Position numbers and translations under genes: made by a program. A DNA stretch of 64,000 nt from positions 38,555,482 to 38,619,481 of the forward strand of contig NC_049907.1 in the NCBI RefSeq assembly GCF_001411555.2, given 5' to 3'. The first letter of the stretch is position 1. Every line of letters starts with the position of its first letter. This DNA comes from Juglans regia. Taxonomy: Eukaryota > Streptophyta > Magnoliopsida > Fagales > Juglandaceae. The notes under the pieces were generated by a model. The model was not told the DNA's origin. It did no database searches and worked only from the letters and a program-made list of their open reading frames with translations. Shown here piece by piece: positions 48,195-60,134 of this stretch.

Positions 48195-48480
48195 ATATAT
48201 TAACATATCTATAAATAGTAGTTAAATAGTTTGAGTTGAGATATTTTATTAAATTTTAGAAAATGAGAGAACAACTTGAATACAAATATTATAAAGTTAA
48301 AAAATTATCTAAATATTATTTGTTAATATTATTTTTTATTTGAAATTTGAAAAAATAGTATTATTTTCTGTGTTTTATTTGGGAGATTAGAACAGTTATA
48401 ATAACTAGATAATAATTAGATAAAAAAATTAAAAATTAAAAATTAAAAATTAAAAAATATTATATTTGAATGGTATTTTG
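48195..48480. mobile_element. Tourist-like MITE copy, degenerate
   Basis: TAAATAGTTTGAGTTGAGATATTTT ... GAAATTTGAAAAAATAGTATTATTTT fits the family interior, adjacent to the previous copy. Ends not resolved. Confidence 0.5.
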
Positions 48481-49335
48481 AAATAAAATAGCCACTAGGT
48501 AAGAATACTTGATATAATATCGTAGTGCGAAACGGTGCGAGATAGACCTTTGAGCTTTTTTCCTGGTGTACGTAGAATTCCAACGAACGTTTGCAATGGG
48601 AAATGCATATAACGTGGGTCCGATCATCCGTGGCCTCTGGGCGTTACAACACCTGTAGATCTCATCTTGCATGCGTAGTAGTAGACGACCAGTAGAAGGA
48701 AGGAATAATTAGAAAAATTCTTTTCATTAGTCATTATTTATTATCTCATACTCAATATTTTATGAAAAATACTCTCATACTTTATGAAAAATACCAGTCA
48801 TACACCCTATAAAAGAAAATTTATAAATGTGGAGTATAAAAATGAATAGTAATTTATGCATAAAATTCCTTGAATAATTAATCTGATGAGGACCATGCAA
48901 AGCTGCAGGGAATATTATGATCATAGGCTTACTACCTCCTAACACTCATTTCTTAGTGTATTTGAAATTTTTATTTTTTTAAGTATTTTTTTAACATTCT
49001 TAATTATTAAGAAAAAAAATATATATATAATTTCACTAATAATTACTTTTTTAATCATTAAATAAAAAAATAAAATAAAAATAATAATAAACAAATAATA
49101 AAATGTAGTAAATCTATCGTTATCCATATTATCGTAGGGATCATCGATGTTTTTTCACGAAAGATAAAGCACATGCAAAAGATGGCCGATGAGTTATTGA
49201 TCAGTTCGATCTGCAGGGAAAATAAATTAAAAAGGAGTCAAACTAGGTATCTTATCGGAATTTCCGCAAAGCAGATTGATTGTTTGACTGAAGATCAAGA
49301 TATATATATATAAACCATGCATGCAGTTGATCTCC

Positions 49336-49372
<37 letters not shown>

Positions 49373-49654
49373 TCAAATTATCAAATCAGAAGTATGGCTA
49401 AGTATTGCTGCAAATTAAAGCAGATCATTGACTGTTTGGCTGAAAAAGATATTACACGATAACTATATATTTATATTCTTCAACAAGATGTATGATTCTC
49501 AATTCAAACATCTGTGTGTACGTAGAAAACTAAGCATGCTTGAGATGGATCTGATGCCACTTTCGTAGCTATCACAACTTTTTTAACGTGAGTAGCTTAT
49601 AACTAGCTAGTCTTGTTATAGAATATGTGCTTTGATTTATATCATTTTAGGTTC
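48481..49654. other. Intergenic region
   Basis: AT-rich sequence with a (GA)n tract at 49338-49368. I see no gene. Confidence 0.4.
49338..49368. repeat. (GA)n microsatellite
   Basis: Perfect AG repeat of about 15 units. Confidence 0.95.
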
Positions 49655-49898
49655 ACTCAAAAAGTATTTCATCTCATTTCATCTTATTATTACAATTTTA
49701 TTAAATTATCGCACAAAATATAATAAATAATTCAAAATTTTCCAATCACAATTCAATTTTTTCAAATTTCAATTTAATTTTTTCAAATCTCAAAACAATA
49801 ATAATATTAAAAAATAATATTCTAATAATATTTTTCAACCTTCATCTTTTATCTAAAATAATCTCATCTCATCGCTAAATCCAAACCAACCCTTTTTT
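49655..49898. mobile_element. Tourist-like MITE copy
   Basis: TCATCTCATTTCATCTTATTATTAC ... TCTCATCTCATCGCTAAATCCAAACCAACCC with the family interior; an internal segment (CAATTTTTTCAAATTTCAAT) is duplicated. The right terminal repeat is clear, the left is weak. Confidence 0.7.
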
Positions 49899-50594
49899 TT
49901 AACTCCACATTTATTTCAACCAATCAACTACAAAGAAATGAGATCTGAGATTTTTATTAAGAAATGATATTTGTAATCATAAAATAAATCAAGAATGAGA
50001 TTTTTTTCTTGATTGATTTTATGTAACTTATTGGTGATTTTAGGGAACTTATTATTTGTATTCCATACCACTTATTAAGTATGACTGTGCTCGTGTTCGG
50101 ATCGGATTTTGCTGTTAATAAAAAGTGTATGCCAATTATATGACCAGATTATGCATAATTCGCCCTCCAAATTCGTTGAAATCTTTATTTGTATTAGATG
50201 TTCTATATGGCGTTGAATCCGTGTGTGAAATATTTTGTGATGAGACAGGAAAATGCATTCAACTTGGGGAGATAGAAAGTGACATCTCCATTATCATTTC
50301 CTGAAACTTTTTTGATACAAAATGTCGTCTATCAACATACAAAAAGTGCTTTAAACATTGAAAAAAATGACTTAATGATTAGATGAGTCTTAGCAATAAT
50401 TGACATGCATTATTTTTTTCCGAATACATAAAACTGATAGCAAAGATCACAATAAAAAAAAAAACATGATAAGAATAACGCTTTCAAGATTCTCATGTAT
50501 TCTCCATGACTTGTAATTTGACTTGTTTAATCTTTACATGTTCATCATGTATCTTATTGTTCTTTCGTTAAGCTAACTCCAACGTCATCTTGCA

Positions 50595-50822
50595 TCATAT
50601 GTTTTGTTCAATTTGAAGATCAATCCATTCAAAAAAATCACATTGGTTGTTGCTCTTATAGTTGGGATAATTATAAAATCTTCTACCAAAACTAATATCC
50701 TTGTCAAAAATACGTAGCTTCGATGGAATGCCACGGTAGCAAAAATGTCTCTCAAAACTAGCCACATCTTTCCCTCTTGCAGTCCAAGAACTTGAACTGA
50801 AATGAGAACTCGAACTTTTCAT
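50595..50822 (-). pseudogene. zf-GRF protein remnant
   Basis: The minus strand starts MKSSSSHFSSSSWTARGK and continues FCYRGIPSKLRIFDK, FGRRFYNYPNYKSNNQCDFF and EWIDLQI. This is the plant GRF-type zinc finger (consensus C-x-C-G-x-P..., GRRFYxCPNYK, C-x-FFEW). Of the zinc ligands, the cysteine expected in YxCPNY is tyrosine here, and the first C-x-C pair is reduced to one cysteine. Such small proteins are often multiplied together with transposons in plants. Whether it is expressed cannot be told; with two ligands lost I call it a pseudogene. Confidence 0.65.
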
Positions 50823-51799
50823 TTTTTGAAAAATAGATAAAATATGCTCTAAGCATGTTACAATTGAAACAAAAACTCAAGTATAAACAGAAACACAGAG
50901 GATTATTGTCATTCCACACAGTGCATACACACGATTACATATGTCCCTGGCCAAACAATTCAGCTTTGACATTATCAAGTTTTGGAACTGATCAAGTTCT
51001 GAAATGGGTAAGGGACAAGACAAGAAATGGGGCATCTTGTGGGTTCTTGTTTTGAAGAGATGCCCACAAACAAAAGCTTAGAAAGGGACACAATCATCTT
51101 CCACTGCCATTTCAATGATGCCAAGAGCCACCGACCCAGAATAGGATTATTCTTGTTATGTTCAAGCGCAGGTGAGGACTCAAGATCAAAGAATATTTGT
51201 TTTGTATCCAGCTTCTAGCCTTTTTTTATGAAACCACCAGTTTATGACAACTAGTTTATTTGTTTCTCACATGAATGAAACCACCAGTTTCTGAATCCAA
51301 ATGTATGAAGGAAATGTAGCAGTTACATGCGTAACAAATCCACTGCTGAAACAGAAGACCATAACAAACAATTAAATGCTTACAATAAATTGAACTTCAT
51401 AACTAGCAAATTGAATTCACTCCATAACATGTTCCCTAAAATCACCAATAAGTTACATAAAATCTCATTCACTCCACAATATTAAAAAATAAGTTGACGA
51501 GCAATACATCCTTCTTCATTCATTGTAACAGAAGCTAAAACTCTTTCAGAATGCCAAAACTTCACCATTTCACTCCAATGATCATTCACTGTAACATAAA
51601 AATAAAATCAATTATAATTGTTAAAAAATTATCACCGTAACATAAAAATTAAATTAATACAAATATCACATACAATGTACAACTGAAGTAAAACTAAAGA
51701 TCCTAGTTTAAAGATATGTTGTCAGTCGTATGCCTAAGATCCCTACATCAAAACACAAATAAACACACAAGAAATAAGTTCTTTGATTAAGACGTATAA

Positions 51800-51980
51800 A
51801 ACTAAAAAAATTTGTATTGATCGTGTACCTCACTAAAGGACAGTTATTCTTAGCATGTTTCTCGTTCTTGCAAATGCTACAATATCTTTTCTTTGAAGGG
51901 GATTGAGAAGTTTTGAAAGTTCGAGTGTCTTCTTTGATGCAATTATTAGTTTCGGATGCACATTGTAAATTGAATAAAAT
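51800..51980 (-). pseudogene. CCHC zinc-knuckle fragment
   Basis: The minus strand encodes KTSQSPSKKRYCSICKNEKH followed by AKNNCPL, a complete C-x2-C-x4-H-x4-C knuckle after a basic stretch. This resembles the C-terminal end of FAR1/MULE-type transposase-derived proteins, but with no upstream domain visible it could be any zinc-knuckle protein. It is a fragment. Confidence 0.5.
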
Positions 51981-53344
51981 TTCGAGGGGGCAAAGTGTAA
52001 TTAAACCATAAAAAAACATATTTAATTATTTATATCTCTTCTATTATATAAGTGGCTATTTAACATCATTAAACGGAAATTCTTGTTGTCCGTTAGTTTT
52101 TTGTTAAATCAACATTACTGCAGCTTTGGGAGCAGTTATTTTCTTATCCTTTAGTCAGTTTTCAGTTTTTCACATCTTTATCCATTTAGTATTAGGTTAT
52201 TTTGGGTTTATTATTTTTCTCCTTTATGTTTGGACACTTATGTCAGTCCACCACTTTATGCTTTTTCGCTATATGTTTTTTCTCTGGGTTTATTATTTTT
52301 ATCCTTTATATTTTTTCGGATGTGTTAGTACACCATTTTTATATTTTCTCTCTATCTACTTTTTCTGTTCTGCAGGTTGTATGATTCAGAATCTTTTAAT
52401 TAATTTCGTTGACTGTGATGTTATTGGGGGTTATTGGAGTTTCTGATGCACTGACTGTAGCTGATGCCTTTGTGTCAGTACATGCTTTTTCTCTTTATGC
52501 TAGTCTTTGTATACTTTTTGTTTTTTGCAGGTTGAATCAGTGCATGCATATAGGTAATTGTGCCGGTTTAAAAACAAAATTGCCAAAAAAAAAAGCTTCT
52601 GCAGGTTGAATTAGTACATGCATGGAGGCAATTGTGTCTGTTTAAAAGCAAAACTCCAAAAAAAAAAAAACCGTCCTCACTAAAAAAGGAGGAATAAAAA
52701 ACACAAAAAAAAAGACGTAAAACATTAAAAAAATGTAAAAAAAAAAAAATCAAACAAAATCTAAAAAACAGATAAAAAATCACAAAAGCTGATTTTGTAC
52801 CCAGAAGCTGCCAAAAAACAAAATTGCCAAAAAAAAAAATTACACATTGCCTAGAAGCTGATTTTGTGCGATTGTCAGGGCAGCGCTCCAATATTAGCTT
52901 CCATGGTCCTGTTATTGCACTTTCTACAAAATAAAATAAAATATATGTCAAAAAGATTTTTAAGAAGAATACATATAAGTGGATAAAAAAAACTGTACAA
53001 AAAAAATTGTACCCCTCGCTGAACACAAAAAAACATATGCATGCATATTTGATGAATTTTTTTCCATATCTGATTTGAGAGTTTTTATTTTCTCATGTAT
53101 GGCTTGGTTGGTTTTGCAGTTTTTACTTGGTTTTGAAGTGATCACCTGGGAGGAGAGGGAATATTGCACTTTAAAAAGATAATGTGTTTTGAGAGGCCAA
53201 ACCAAACCAAACCACTTGAGATCTATGCAGCCTCGCTTCCAGCTAAACAAATTCTGGTTTTTGCTCTTCATATAACTTCACTTCCAACTAAACAAATTCT
53301 GGTCTTTGCTAAGGATCAATTAAATTGTCATAGGTGAATAATTG

Positions 53345-53530
53345 ATTAAAGTGTTCGGTGTTCATCTTTGGCAAAGCTCTTCTCTTATCTTCCATTTTTT
53401 CTTCTTTTATTGGTTGGGTGTTCATTTTTGGCAAAACTCTTATATTCTCTTCCATTTTCTTCTTTTATTGGTTGGGTGTTCATTTTTGGCAAAACTCTTA
53501 TATTCTCTTCCATTTTTTTCTTTTACTGGT
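53345..53530 (+). repeat. Tandem repeat, three copies of about 59 bp
   Basis: The motif GTGTTCATTTTTGGCAAAAC occurs at 53358, 53418 and 53476; copies two and three are almost identical, the first has diverged. Confidence 0.9.
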
Positions 53531-53706
53531 TTTTGATGTTTATTACTGGTTTTTACTAATGATTTGTTTTCAGTTGCTTTCCCAGTTTTGTAAGGTGTTC
53601 TTGGCTGAGGATCAGTTGGAATTTCTGGCTCTTATCTTTGTAAGTGTATGGTATTATTTATTTTGTCCCGTCGTTTGTTATATAATTTATTTTTTCAATT
53701 TTATTT

Positions 53707-53941
53707 ATTTATTGTTGTTCTATTTTATATTGTTTATGAGGCGACACTTTCATTAATGAAAATGATGCATATGTTATTCTATTTATTCATTAATAGTGCA
53801 TGTGTATTGTGTGCTTTGATGTTATTTATTGTTGTTCTATTTTATATTGTTTAGGAGGCAACACTTTCATTAATGAAAATGGTGCATATGTTATTCTATT
53901 TATTCATTAATAGTGCATGTGTATTGTGTGGTTTGATGGTG
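53707..53941 (+). repeat. Tandem duplication, two copies of 117 bp
   Basis: TATTGTTGTTCTATTTTATA begins at 53710 and again at 53827; the copies differ at about five positions. Confidence 0.9.
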
Positions 53942-54116
53942 ACCTAAAAATCTTAACTTTCTGTATAGGGTTGGATAATGGTTACACGAACCTAGAATGG
54001 TGCATGTGCAAGTGTTGGCCCATGCAAACAATTTTATATAAAGAATGTCCGCAGACATGAGCACCCAAAATATATAAAATATTTTCCAAAAATTTGATTG
54101 ATTGCAGAAAAATAAT

Positions 54117-54448
54117 TGTTGAGGAATAATCTCACATTGACTGTGGACAAGGTCTTGGGCATGTTTATAAGTAATGAGCAATCCTCTCTTATACAACCGG
54201 TTTTATGAGATGAGTTAGGCCCATGAATTTCATCATGGTATCAGAGCCTGCCACAGGACGAATGTGGGCCTACACTACTTACCCCGTGACAAGGATCAGA
54301 AAAAATACTGGCCTGCACGTGAGGGAGGGTGTTGAGGAATAATCCCACATTGACTGTGGACAAGGTCTTGGGCATGTTTATAAGCAATGAGCAATCCTCT
54401 CTTATACAACCGGTTTTATGAGATGAATTAGGCCCATGAATTTCATCA
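54117..54448 (+). mobile_element. TRIM-b: miniature LTR retrotransposon, complete and young
   Basis: Two 119-bp LTRs (54117-54235, 54330-54448; TGTTGAGGAAT...TTTCATCA) differ at only three positions. The primer-binding site TGGTATCAGAGCC starts at 54236, and the polypurine tract GTGAGGGAGGG ends at 54329. The interior is only 94 bp. The perfect 5-bp target duplication ATAAT lies at 54112-54116 and 54449-54453. It has no coding capacity and must be mobilised in trans. No 5S rRNA-like sequence is seen, so it is not Cassandra. Confidence 0.96.
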
Positions 54449-54469
54449 ATAATATTATATCTTTGAAGA

Positions 54470-54705
54470 GATAACGAATAACAAAAAAAAAAAAGACAAC
54501 ACAAAAAATCTCTTCACATATTTGAGAAGAATAAACCTCAACAGATAAAAGGCAACAATAGATAAATATAATATTATTTATATTGAGACAACGAATAACA
54601 AAAAAAAAAGGCAACACAAAAAATCTCTTCACATATTTGTGAATAATAAACCTCAACAGATAAAAGGCAACAATAAATAGATATAATATTATTTATATTA
54701 TATTT
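54470..54705. repeat. Tandem duplication of about 118 bp
   Basis: ACGAATAACAAAAAAAAAAA...CAACACAAAAAATCTCTTCACATATTTG...AACCTCAACAGATAAAAGGC appears twice in a row, at about 54474 and 54592. Confidence 0.85.
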
Positions 54706-55139
54706 ATTTATTGTTATTCGTTGATTCTGAGATAAAAGGCAAGACACAGCAAACAAAAAAACAAAGAAGAATAAATCAGAATAAACCTCAACATATGTTT
54801 ATATCTTTGAAGATATTGTCTCCAGATTTATTGTTTTCTATTTTTTTTTTCTGTTTGATCTTTATTTTGTTTTTTCTATTGTAAATCTGTAGATAAATTA
54901 ATGGACTTTGTTCGGATCTGTTGGTTTTTTTTTCCGTTTATAAATCTCCACATATTTGAGATTTGAGGTTTCGAAATAATTTTAATAGCACAAGTCTAAT
55001 CACAAAACCCTAATAACACAAACACAATCACAAAAATCCTAAATTTTGGATTAAAAAATCCTAATAAAACAATTACATAATATCATCTACCATATTTGAG
55101 ATTTCAAACTAATTTTAAAAACACAAAAAAAACTTACCA

Positions 55140-55870
55140 TGGGGAATCGAAGACAGAGAGGGTGAGGTGAGGCCGACTGTCTGTGCATGGTATCACTGGT
55201 AGGCTGCGGCTAGGTTGTGTGCGACGGAGAATGGAGCTCAAGGACGAGAGAGTGAGGCTAAGGAAGAGAGACGAGAGATGGGAGAGTGAAGTATAGACGA
55301 GACAGTGAGGTGGTAGAGACGGGAAGAGTTAGGCAAGACGAGAGAGTGAGGGGAGAGAGTTGAAGAAAAGCGAAGAGAGGACGTGGTGGTGGGAGAAACA
55401 GAGATACGCGGAAATGAGGATGGGTGAGTTCGGGGAGATGGGTATGGCGGCGCAAGGTTCAGCAAGAAGAAGAAGAAGAAGAAGCAGAATGAAGAAAGAA
55501 GAAGAAGAAGAGATAGGAGAAGGGAGGGGAGGGCTCGTGCGGCGCATCAGAGAGCGGATGAGAAAAATATAAAACCCTTAGGGTTTCACCAAGAATAAGA
55601 AGAATGAAGAAAGAAGAAGAAAAAGAGATGGGAGAAGGGAGGGGAGGGTTCGTGTGGCGCATCAGAGAGGGGAAGAGAAAAACATAAAACCCTTAGGGTT
55701 TCACTTCAGTAGCTCTAAAACAGCACCGTTTCCGCAGGGCTGGGCTCCCATTTTCTCTCGTACGAGTTGGGCCCGAAGTTACAGACACACACAAAGCACA
55801 ACCGAAATAGATCACTATAAAACCACTATAAAAAGCCCAAACTCAAAGAAAAAGATTAGAGATGAAAAAG
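55140..55870. other. GA-rich region with duplicated telo-box palindrome
   Basis: Purine-rich DNA on the plus strand. A 115-bp unit is duplicated in tandem (about 55465-55590 and 55591-55705), each ending with AAAACCCTTAGGGTTTCAC. The minus strand gives frames such as MRRTSPPLPSPISSSSS with a poly-leucine stretch, but their composition is low-complexity and no domain is seen. A captured promoter/leader of a host gene is possible. Confidence 0.45.
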
Positions 55871-56339
55871 ATTAGAACATAATTACTTAAAATAAGATAA
55901 AACAACCATCCACTTAAAAATAAATGCCAACAATAATAATAATTAAATCAAAATAAAAGCAAATAATTATAGGTAATTAACTAATTAAAAACATACTGAT
56001 TAGGAATCTCACATCAAAAGTGGAAGACACAAACGCATGGCTTACAGGTAGGGAATAAAAGATCGTTGGTGTAAGTCGGAGTAGAGTCAATAATATATAA
56101 AAGACTATCATGTGAGAATAGGGTTCTTTCTTGCTTCAAACGGCGTCGTATGGGTTGCTGAAGTGTTAGGGACTGAGTTTTAGATGTGAGAATTTGAGTT
56201 TTTTTTTTGGCTTTAGATCTGAAAAATACATAAGTGTTAGAAATAATTTCCAACCTAACTATTTAAAATGTTAAATAGTTATTCATTACTCTATTTAAAT
56301 GTTATTCTTGTTGTTTAAAATGTTATTTTACTATTTTAC

Positions 56340-57260
56340 AATAGTAAAATAAAATAATAAAATATTATTAGAAAATTGAAGTTTATATCATATATTATTG
56401 TGACACAGGAGACCCAATCTGAAAAATGAAAATAATATATAAGAAAACACCTTAAAACAAAATACACAACAACTTTTACAATAGTAAAATAAAATAATGA
56501 ATACAATCATAATAATAATAAAAAAATTGAAATTAAAGAGCCAATAATGATATAAAATATTATTAGAAAATTGAAATTTATCTAATATATTATTATGATA
56601 CAGAAGGCCTAATCCGAAAAACAAAAATAATATATAAGAAAACACTTTAATACAAAATACACAATAATTTTTACAATAGTAAAATAAAATAATGAAGACG
56701 CTCATAATAATAATAATAATAATAAAAATAATAATAAATTGAAATTAAAGAGTCAATAATAATATAAGATATTATTAGAAAATTGAAGTTTATGTAATAT
56801 ATTATTGTGAGAGAAAAGGCCCAATTCGAAAAACAAAAATAATATATAAGAAAACACCTTAACTCAAAATACACAACAAGTTTTATAATAGTAAAATAAA
56901 ATAATGAAGACCATCATAATAATAAAAAAATTGAAATTAAATTGCCAATAATAAAATAATGAAGACACTCATAATAATAATAATAAATTGAAATTAAAGA
57001 GCCAATAATAATATAAAATATTATAAAAAAATTAAGTTTATGTAATATATTATTGTGACAGAAAAGGCCCAATCCGAAAAATTAAAATAATATATAAGAA
57101 AACACCTTAACACAAAATATACAACAACTTTTACAATAATAAAATAAAATAATGAAGACCATCATAATAATAAATAAAAAAATTAAAATTAAAGAGCCAA
57201 TAATAATATAAAATATTATTAAAAAATTGAAGTTTATATAATATATTATTGTGACAAAAT
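56340..57260. repeat. AT-rich tandem array, five copies of about 195-247 bp
   Basis: The landmark GAAAATTGAAGTTTAT...TATATTATTGTGACA recurs near 56371, 56566, 56778, 57025 and 57221. Each unit also has AATAATATATAAGAAAACACCTTAA and ACAATAGTAAAATAAAATAATGAAGAC. Length differences come mostly from (AAT)n tracts and an internal partial duplication near 56935. Confidence 0.9.
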
Positions 57261-58034
57261 AGGAGAAGTATAAAAAAAATTCTCGTGTCCTCATTTGGTT
57301 TGGGATTAATGAGAAAGTTTTGAATAAAATACTAGAAATAAGTTTTAAAAGTGGTTTAAATTTTTTTGCATCGTTTCAAAATATTTGCAAAAGACATATT
57401 TGAACAATCTTTTTTTGCTTATGTGTGTGTGTATGTATACAATATAATCAAAATTTACAATGCCTTTTGTGTCTAGACATGAATTATCCTCCTTATCAAC
57501 AGATCTAAATATATAAAAAAACTCTTCAATATTTGTTACAAGACCTGTAAGTACCTTTTTATATAATATATATATTTCTTTTTTTGTTGGACCCTGCTTG
57601 TAATTTTTAGTGGGTACTTACTAATAGCAAATTAATTTGGATAAATATTTTATTTTAAGAATTTTGATATGGGATATTGATATATGCTTTTTATAGGTTC
57701 TATTTTCATGTGTGATTTTGTTGTCTTTGTTTCCTTGTTGATTTAATATGTATTTTTTAACATATTAATCAATAAAATTGTTTATAGCATTTAAAATGCA
57801 TCATGGAGGTATACATTTCGCATTAAGTAGTTATTAATTATTCATTTAGTTTTGATTGTGTGGAATATTATCCAACGTTTGGAAGAATTATTTGCTTTAT
57901 TTACAAATTATATAAATAATACCAGAAAACTTTACTAAAACTATCAATGTTATAAATATGTATTGCACTATGTTATATTCTGAACTAATGTTTTTATAAT
58001 CTAATCTATGCAAGCATATAATTATTATACTCGA
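57261..58034. other. AT-rich region without recognisable features
   Basis: No coding frame, repeat unit or structural RNA that I can support. Confidence 0.4.
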
Positions 58035-58197
58035 TTTAACTATCATTACCCCTAAATATTTACTAGATTTTACATTTTTTTCCATATACTTTAAATTATT
58101 GATTAAATTCAACTTTTATATAAAATATATACTTTTTTTTCAAAATGATTATTCCGCGGAACAAGGTAAACGTGCTTTGCACGTTGTTCGGACCGAG

Positions 58198-60134
58198 TTA
58201 TATACTTGAAACTACACCGCAATGGTAGAGTGGCGAATTGATGCCCCTCTGTCGAGAATCCTGGCATTCATTGTAGCAGCTAGGCATGTGAATGGAGACT
58301 GCCATTGCTAGCCAGTCATCCATTTTCCTCTCGACGCTGGAATCTGTTTTTTGCAGCAGAGCAGACCAGGGAAGATAGATGCAAAATACAGCGAAACATT
58401 ATCTTAGAGCCCAAGCAAGCATATCTCGCAGGACTACTGGGGAAGATTTTTCATGAAGCACGCGAACCAGTTCGTGATCGATCATGCAATCGAATTTTGC
58501 CAAAGCAGGCAAAACAGAAGCTCTTTACGAGCGAATTTATAATCTGCCTTGCCATATTGGGTAACGAAAGAACTGAGTAGAGTTAATGCAGCTAGAATCT
58601 GAATAGCATGAATGCAGCACCAAGCATATATATATATAGCCCAAACTGAGAAAAGTGGAGGGGGAATTTAACCATCTTTTGCTGAGCAAATGCACGAGGT
58701 ATGTTTTGATCAGCAATCAAGCAGATGACGAATGGGCCCGAGCTACGGGTCGTGTGGCAAAGAAACGAGAGGGATTTGATTCCTGTGACATGTACGAAAG
58801 GAGTATCTGAAGATTGCTGAAGATAGGTAGATACGTAAGGGAAGCAAAGCAGAGCAGGCCGCCATGAGATAAGATTTCATTTTCGTAGGCTAGCTAGCTA
58901 GGTGGTAATGCATGCAGCATGTGGTTGTCTGTCCTTTGCATTGTATTGGGAATCATGCATATATGAGTGCATGAAATCTCCCATCAGTTCGAGCTTTGTT
59001 CTGTTTAGCGTAAAACCTATTTTGTTGTCTTCTGGATGGATGGAAATTTAATCCCATTTTCGTGTTAATGCATTCGATCGAGTGCAGAAAATTATAGCAA
59101 GCTAGCATATAATTTAATTACGTATGGTGGTGGACTAGAAGCTGGCTTCGACTGTCCACGTGTCGAACAAAACAAAGTTGTGCAACCTGTTTTTTTTTTT
59201 TTTTTTTGGGGGTTTTCTTTGATCATGCATGTAATTTACGTACGTTAGGCAATGGCAACATGTTCGTAGCATAAGCAATTTTATCCATACAGGATGATGG
59301 AGATATTGTAGCTAGGCAACATGTTTGGTTGTTGAGATTATCTAAGTTTGGTTTAGTCCCCACTAACGCATGCATCGTGCGATAGATGAATTGGTGTTCG
59401 ATCTATTACAATTTCAATCAATTTAAAACATGGATATATATGCAAATACCAATTGTGGTATATATAATTCGACAAAAATCAATAACAAACTACAAGAAAA
59501 CTATTTATTTGTAGTCAGTTAATTCCAACAAAATGATTAGTTACAGTTAAAATGAGTCTATTTTGATCACAAATAGTATTTTCGTCGCAATTAAATAGTC
59601 ACAAAAATCTATTTTTCTTGTAGTGACATGAATAAAAGCAGTAAAATTTAATGAACCCGTGCATGATCTTTATTGACAAGGTGATTTCATTTATAAAACA
59701 TCATAAAAATCAAGTAGGCCATATCCAAACACCACTTACAAATCCACTATATATAAATCAGATGAGATCATGAGTTGAGAGTATTTCATTATCCAAACCA
59801 CCCCTAAAAGAAAAGTTTGTTATACCTTCTCGGCTCTCGCTCGAAGGAAAATGCAATAATTAGAAATTTCAATTGATATTGGATTCCACACTTAATTGAT
59901 GATTAAACCTACCTACATATACTCTCTTCCACAATTTTCCATTAGATAGACTATATACAGTGCAATTATAAATATACTTGAGAGATAGATCCTCATCAAA
60001 CCTTTTAATAATCTTCTTATTATCAGACCTAATCACCACCATTATATGCACTACTGATTATTAGATGTTTAAATATTTTTGGTGAATTCATCGATGCTGT
60101 TGGAATTAATATCACAGAAATGGATCGATGAATT
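58198..60134. other. Intergenic region, higher complexity at 58.2-59.3 kb
   Basis: The first kilobase is less AT-rich than the surroundings and rich in GCATGC-type motifs. A frame at 58305-58580 starts with TTG, not ATG, and shows no domain. It may be the leader or promoter of a gene that I cannot see, or an untranslated RNA. A short MITE-like piece lies at about 59705-59812. Confidence 0.35.
59705..59812. mobile_element. Short deletion derivative of the Tourist-like MITE
   Basis: GGCCATATCCAAACACCACTTAC ... CAGATGAGATCATGAGTTGAG ... CATTATCCAAACCACCCC; the ends are family-like, but the interior is nearly gone. Confidence 0.5.

Larger units (their letters stand above)
52035..58197 (+). mobile_element. 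Candidate non-autonomous Helitron (about 6.2 kb)
   Basis: The proposed 5' end is TCTCTTCTATTATATAAGTGGC, preceded by A. The proposed 3' end has the hairpin AACGTGCTTTGCACGTT followed 13 bp later by CGAG and then T, where Helitrons end in CTRR and insert between A and T. I see no Rep/helicase coding sequence. The inside is made of tandem duplications, a TRIM element and an AT-rich array. The 5' end and hairpin are suggestive; the altered CTAG and large size make it uncertain. Two adjacent elements are also possible. Confidence 0.4.

Noticed and set aside
53358..53756. 132-codon frame rich in Phe/Leu that looks like membrane segments
   Set aside because: It is the translation of a T-rich tandem repeat; apparent hydrophobic helices are a composition artefact.
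55329..55547. Minus-strand frame with a signal-peptide-like poly-leucine run
   Set aside because: Arises from a (GAA)n-type tract in a tandem duplication; no conserved domain follows.
56340..57260. CRISPR-like regular repeats
   Set aside because: Units are about 200 bp, AT-rich and diverging in a plant genome; it is a tandem array.
58305..58580. 91-codon frame
   Set aside because: Starts with TTG and shows no family; not enough to call a gene.
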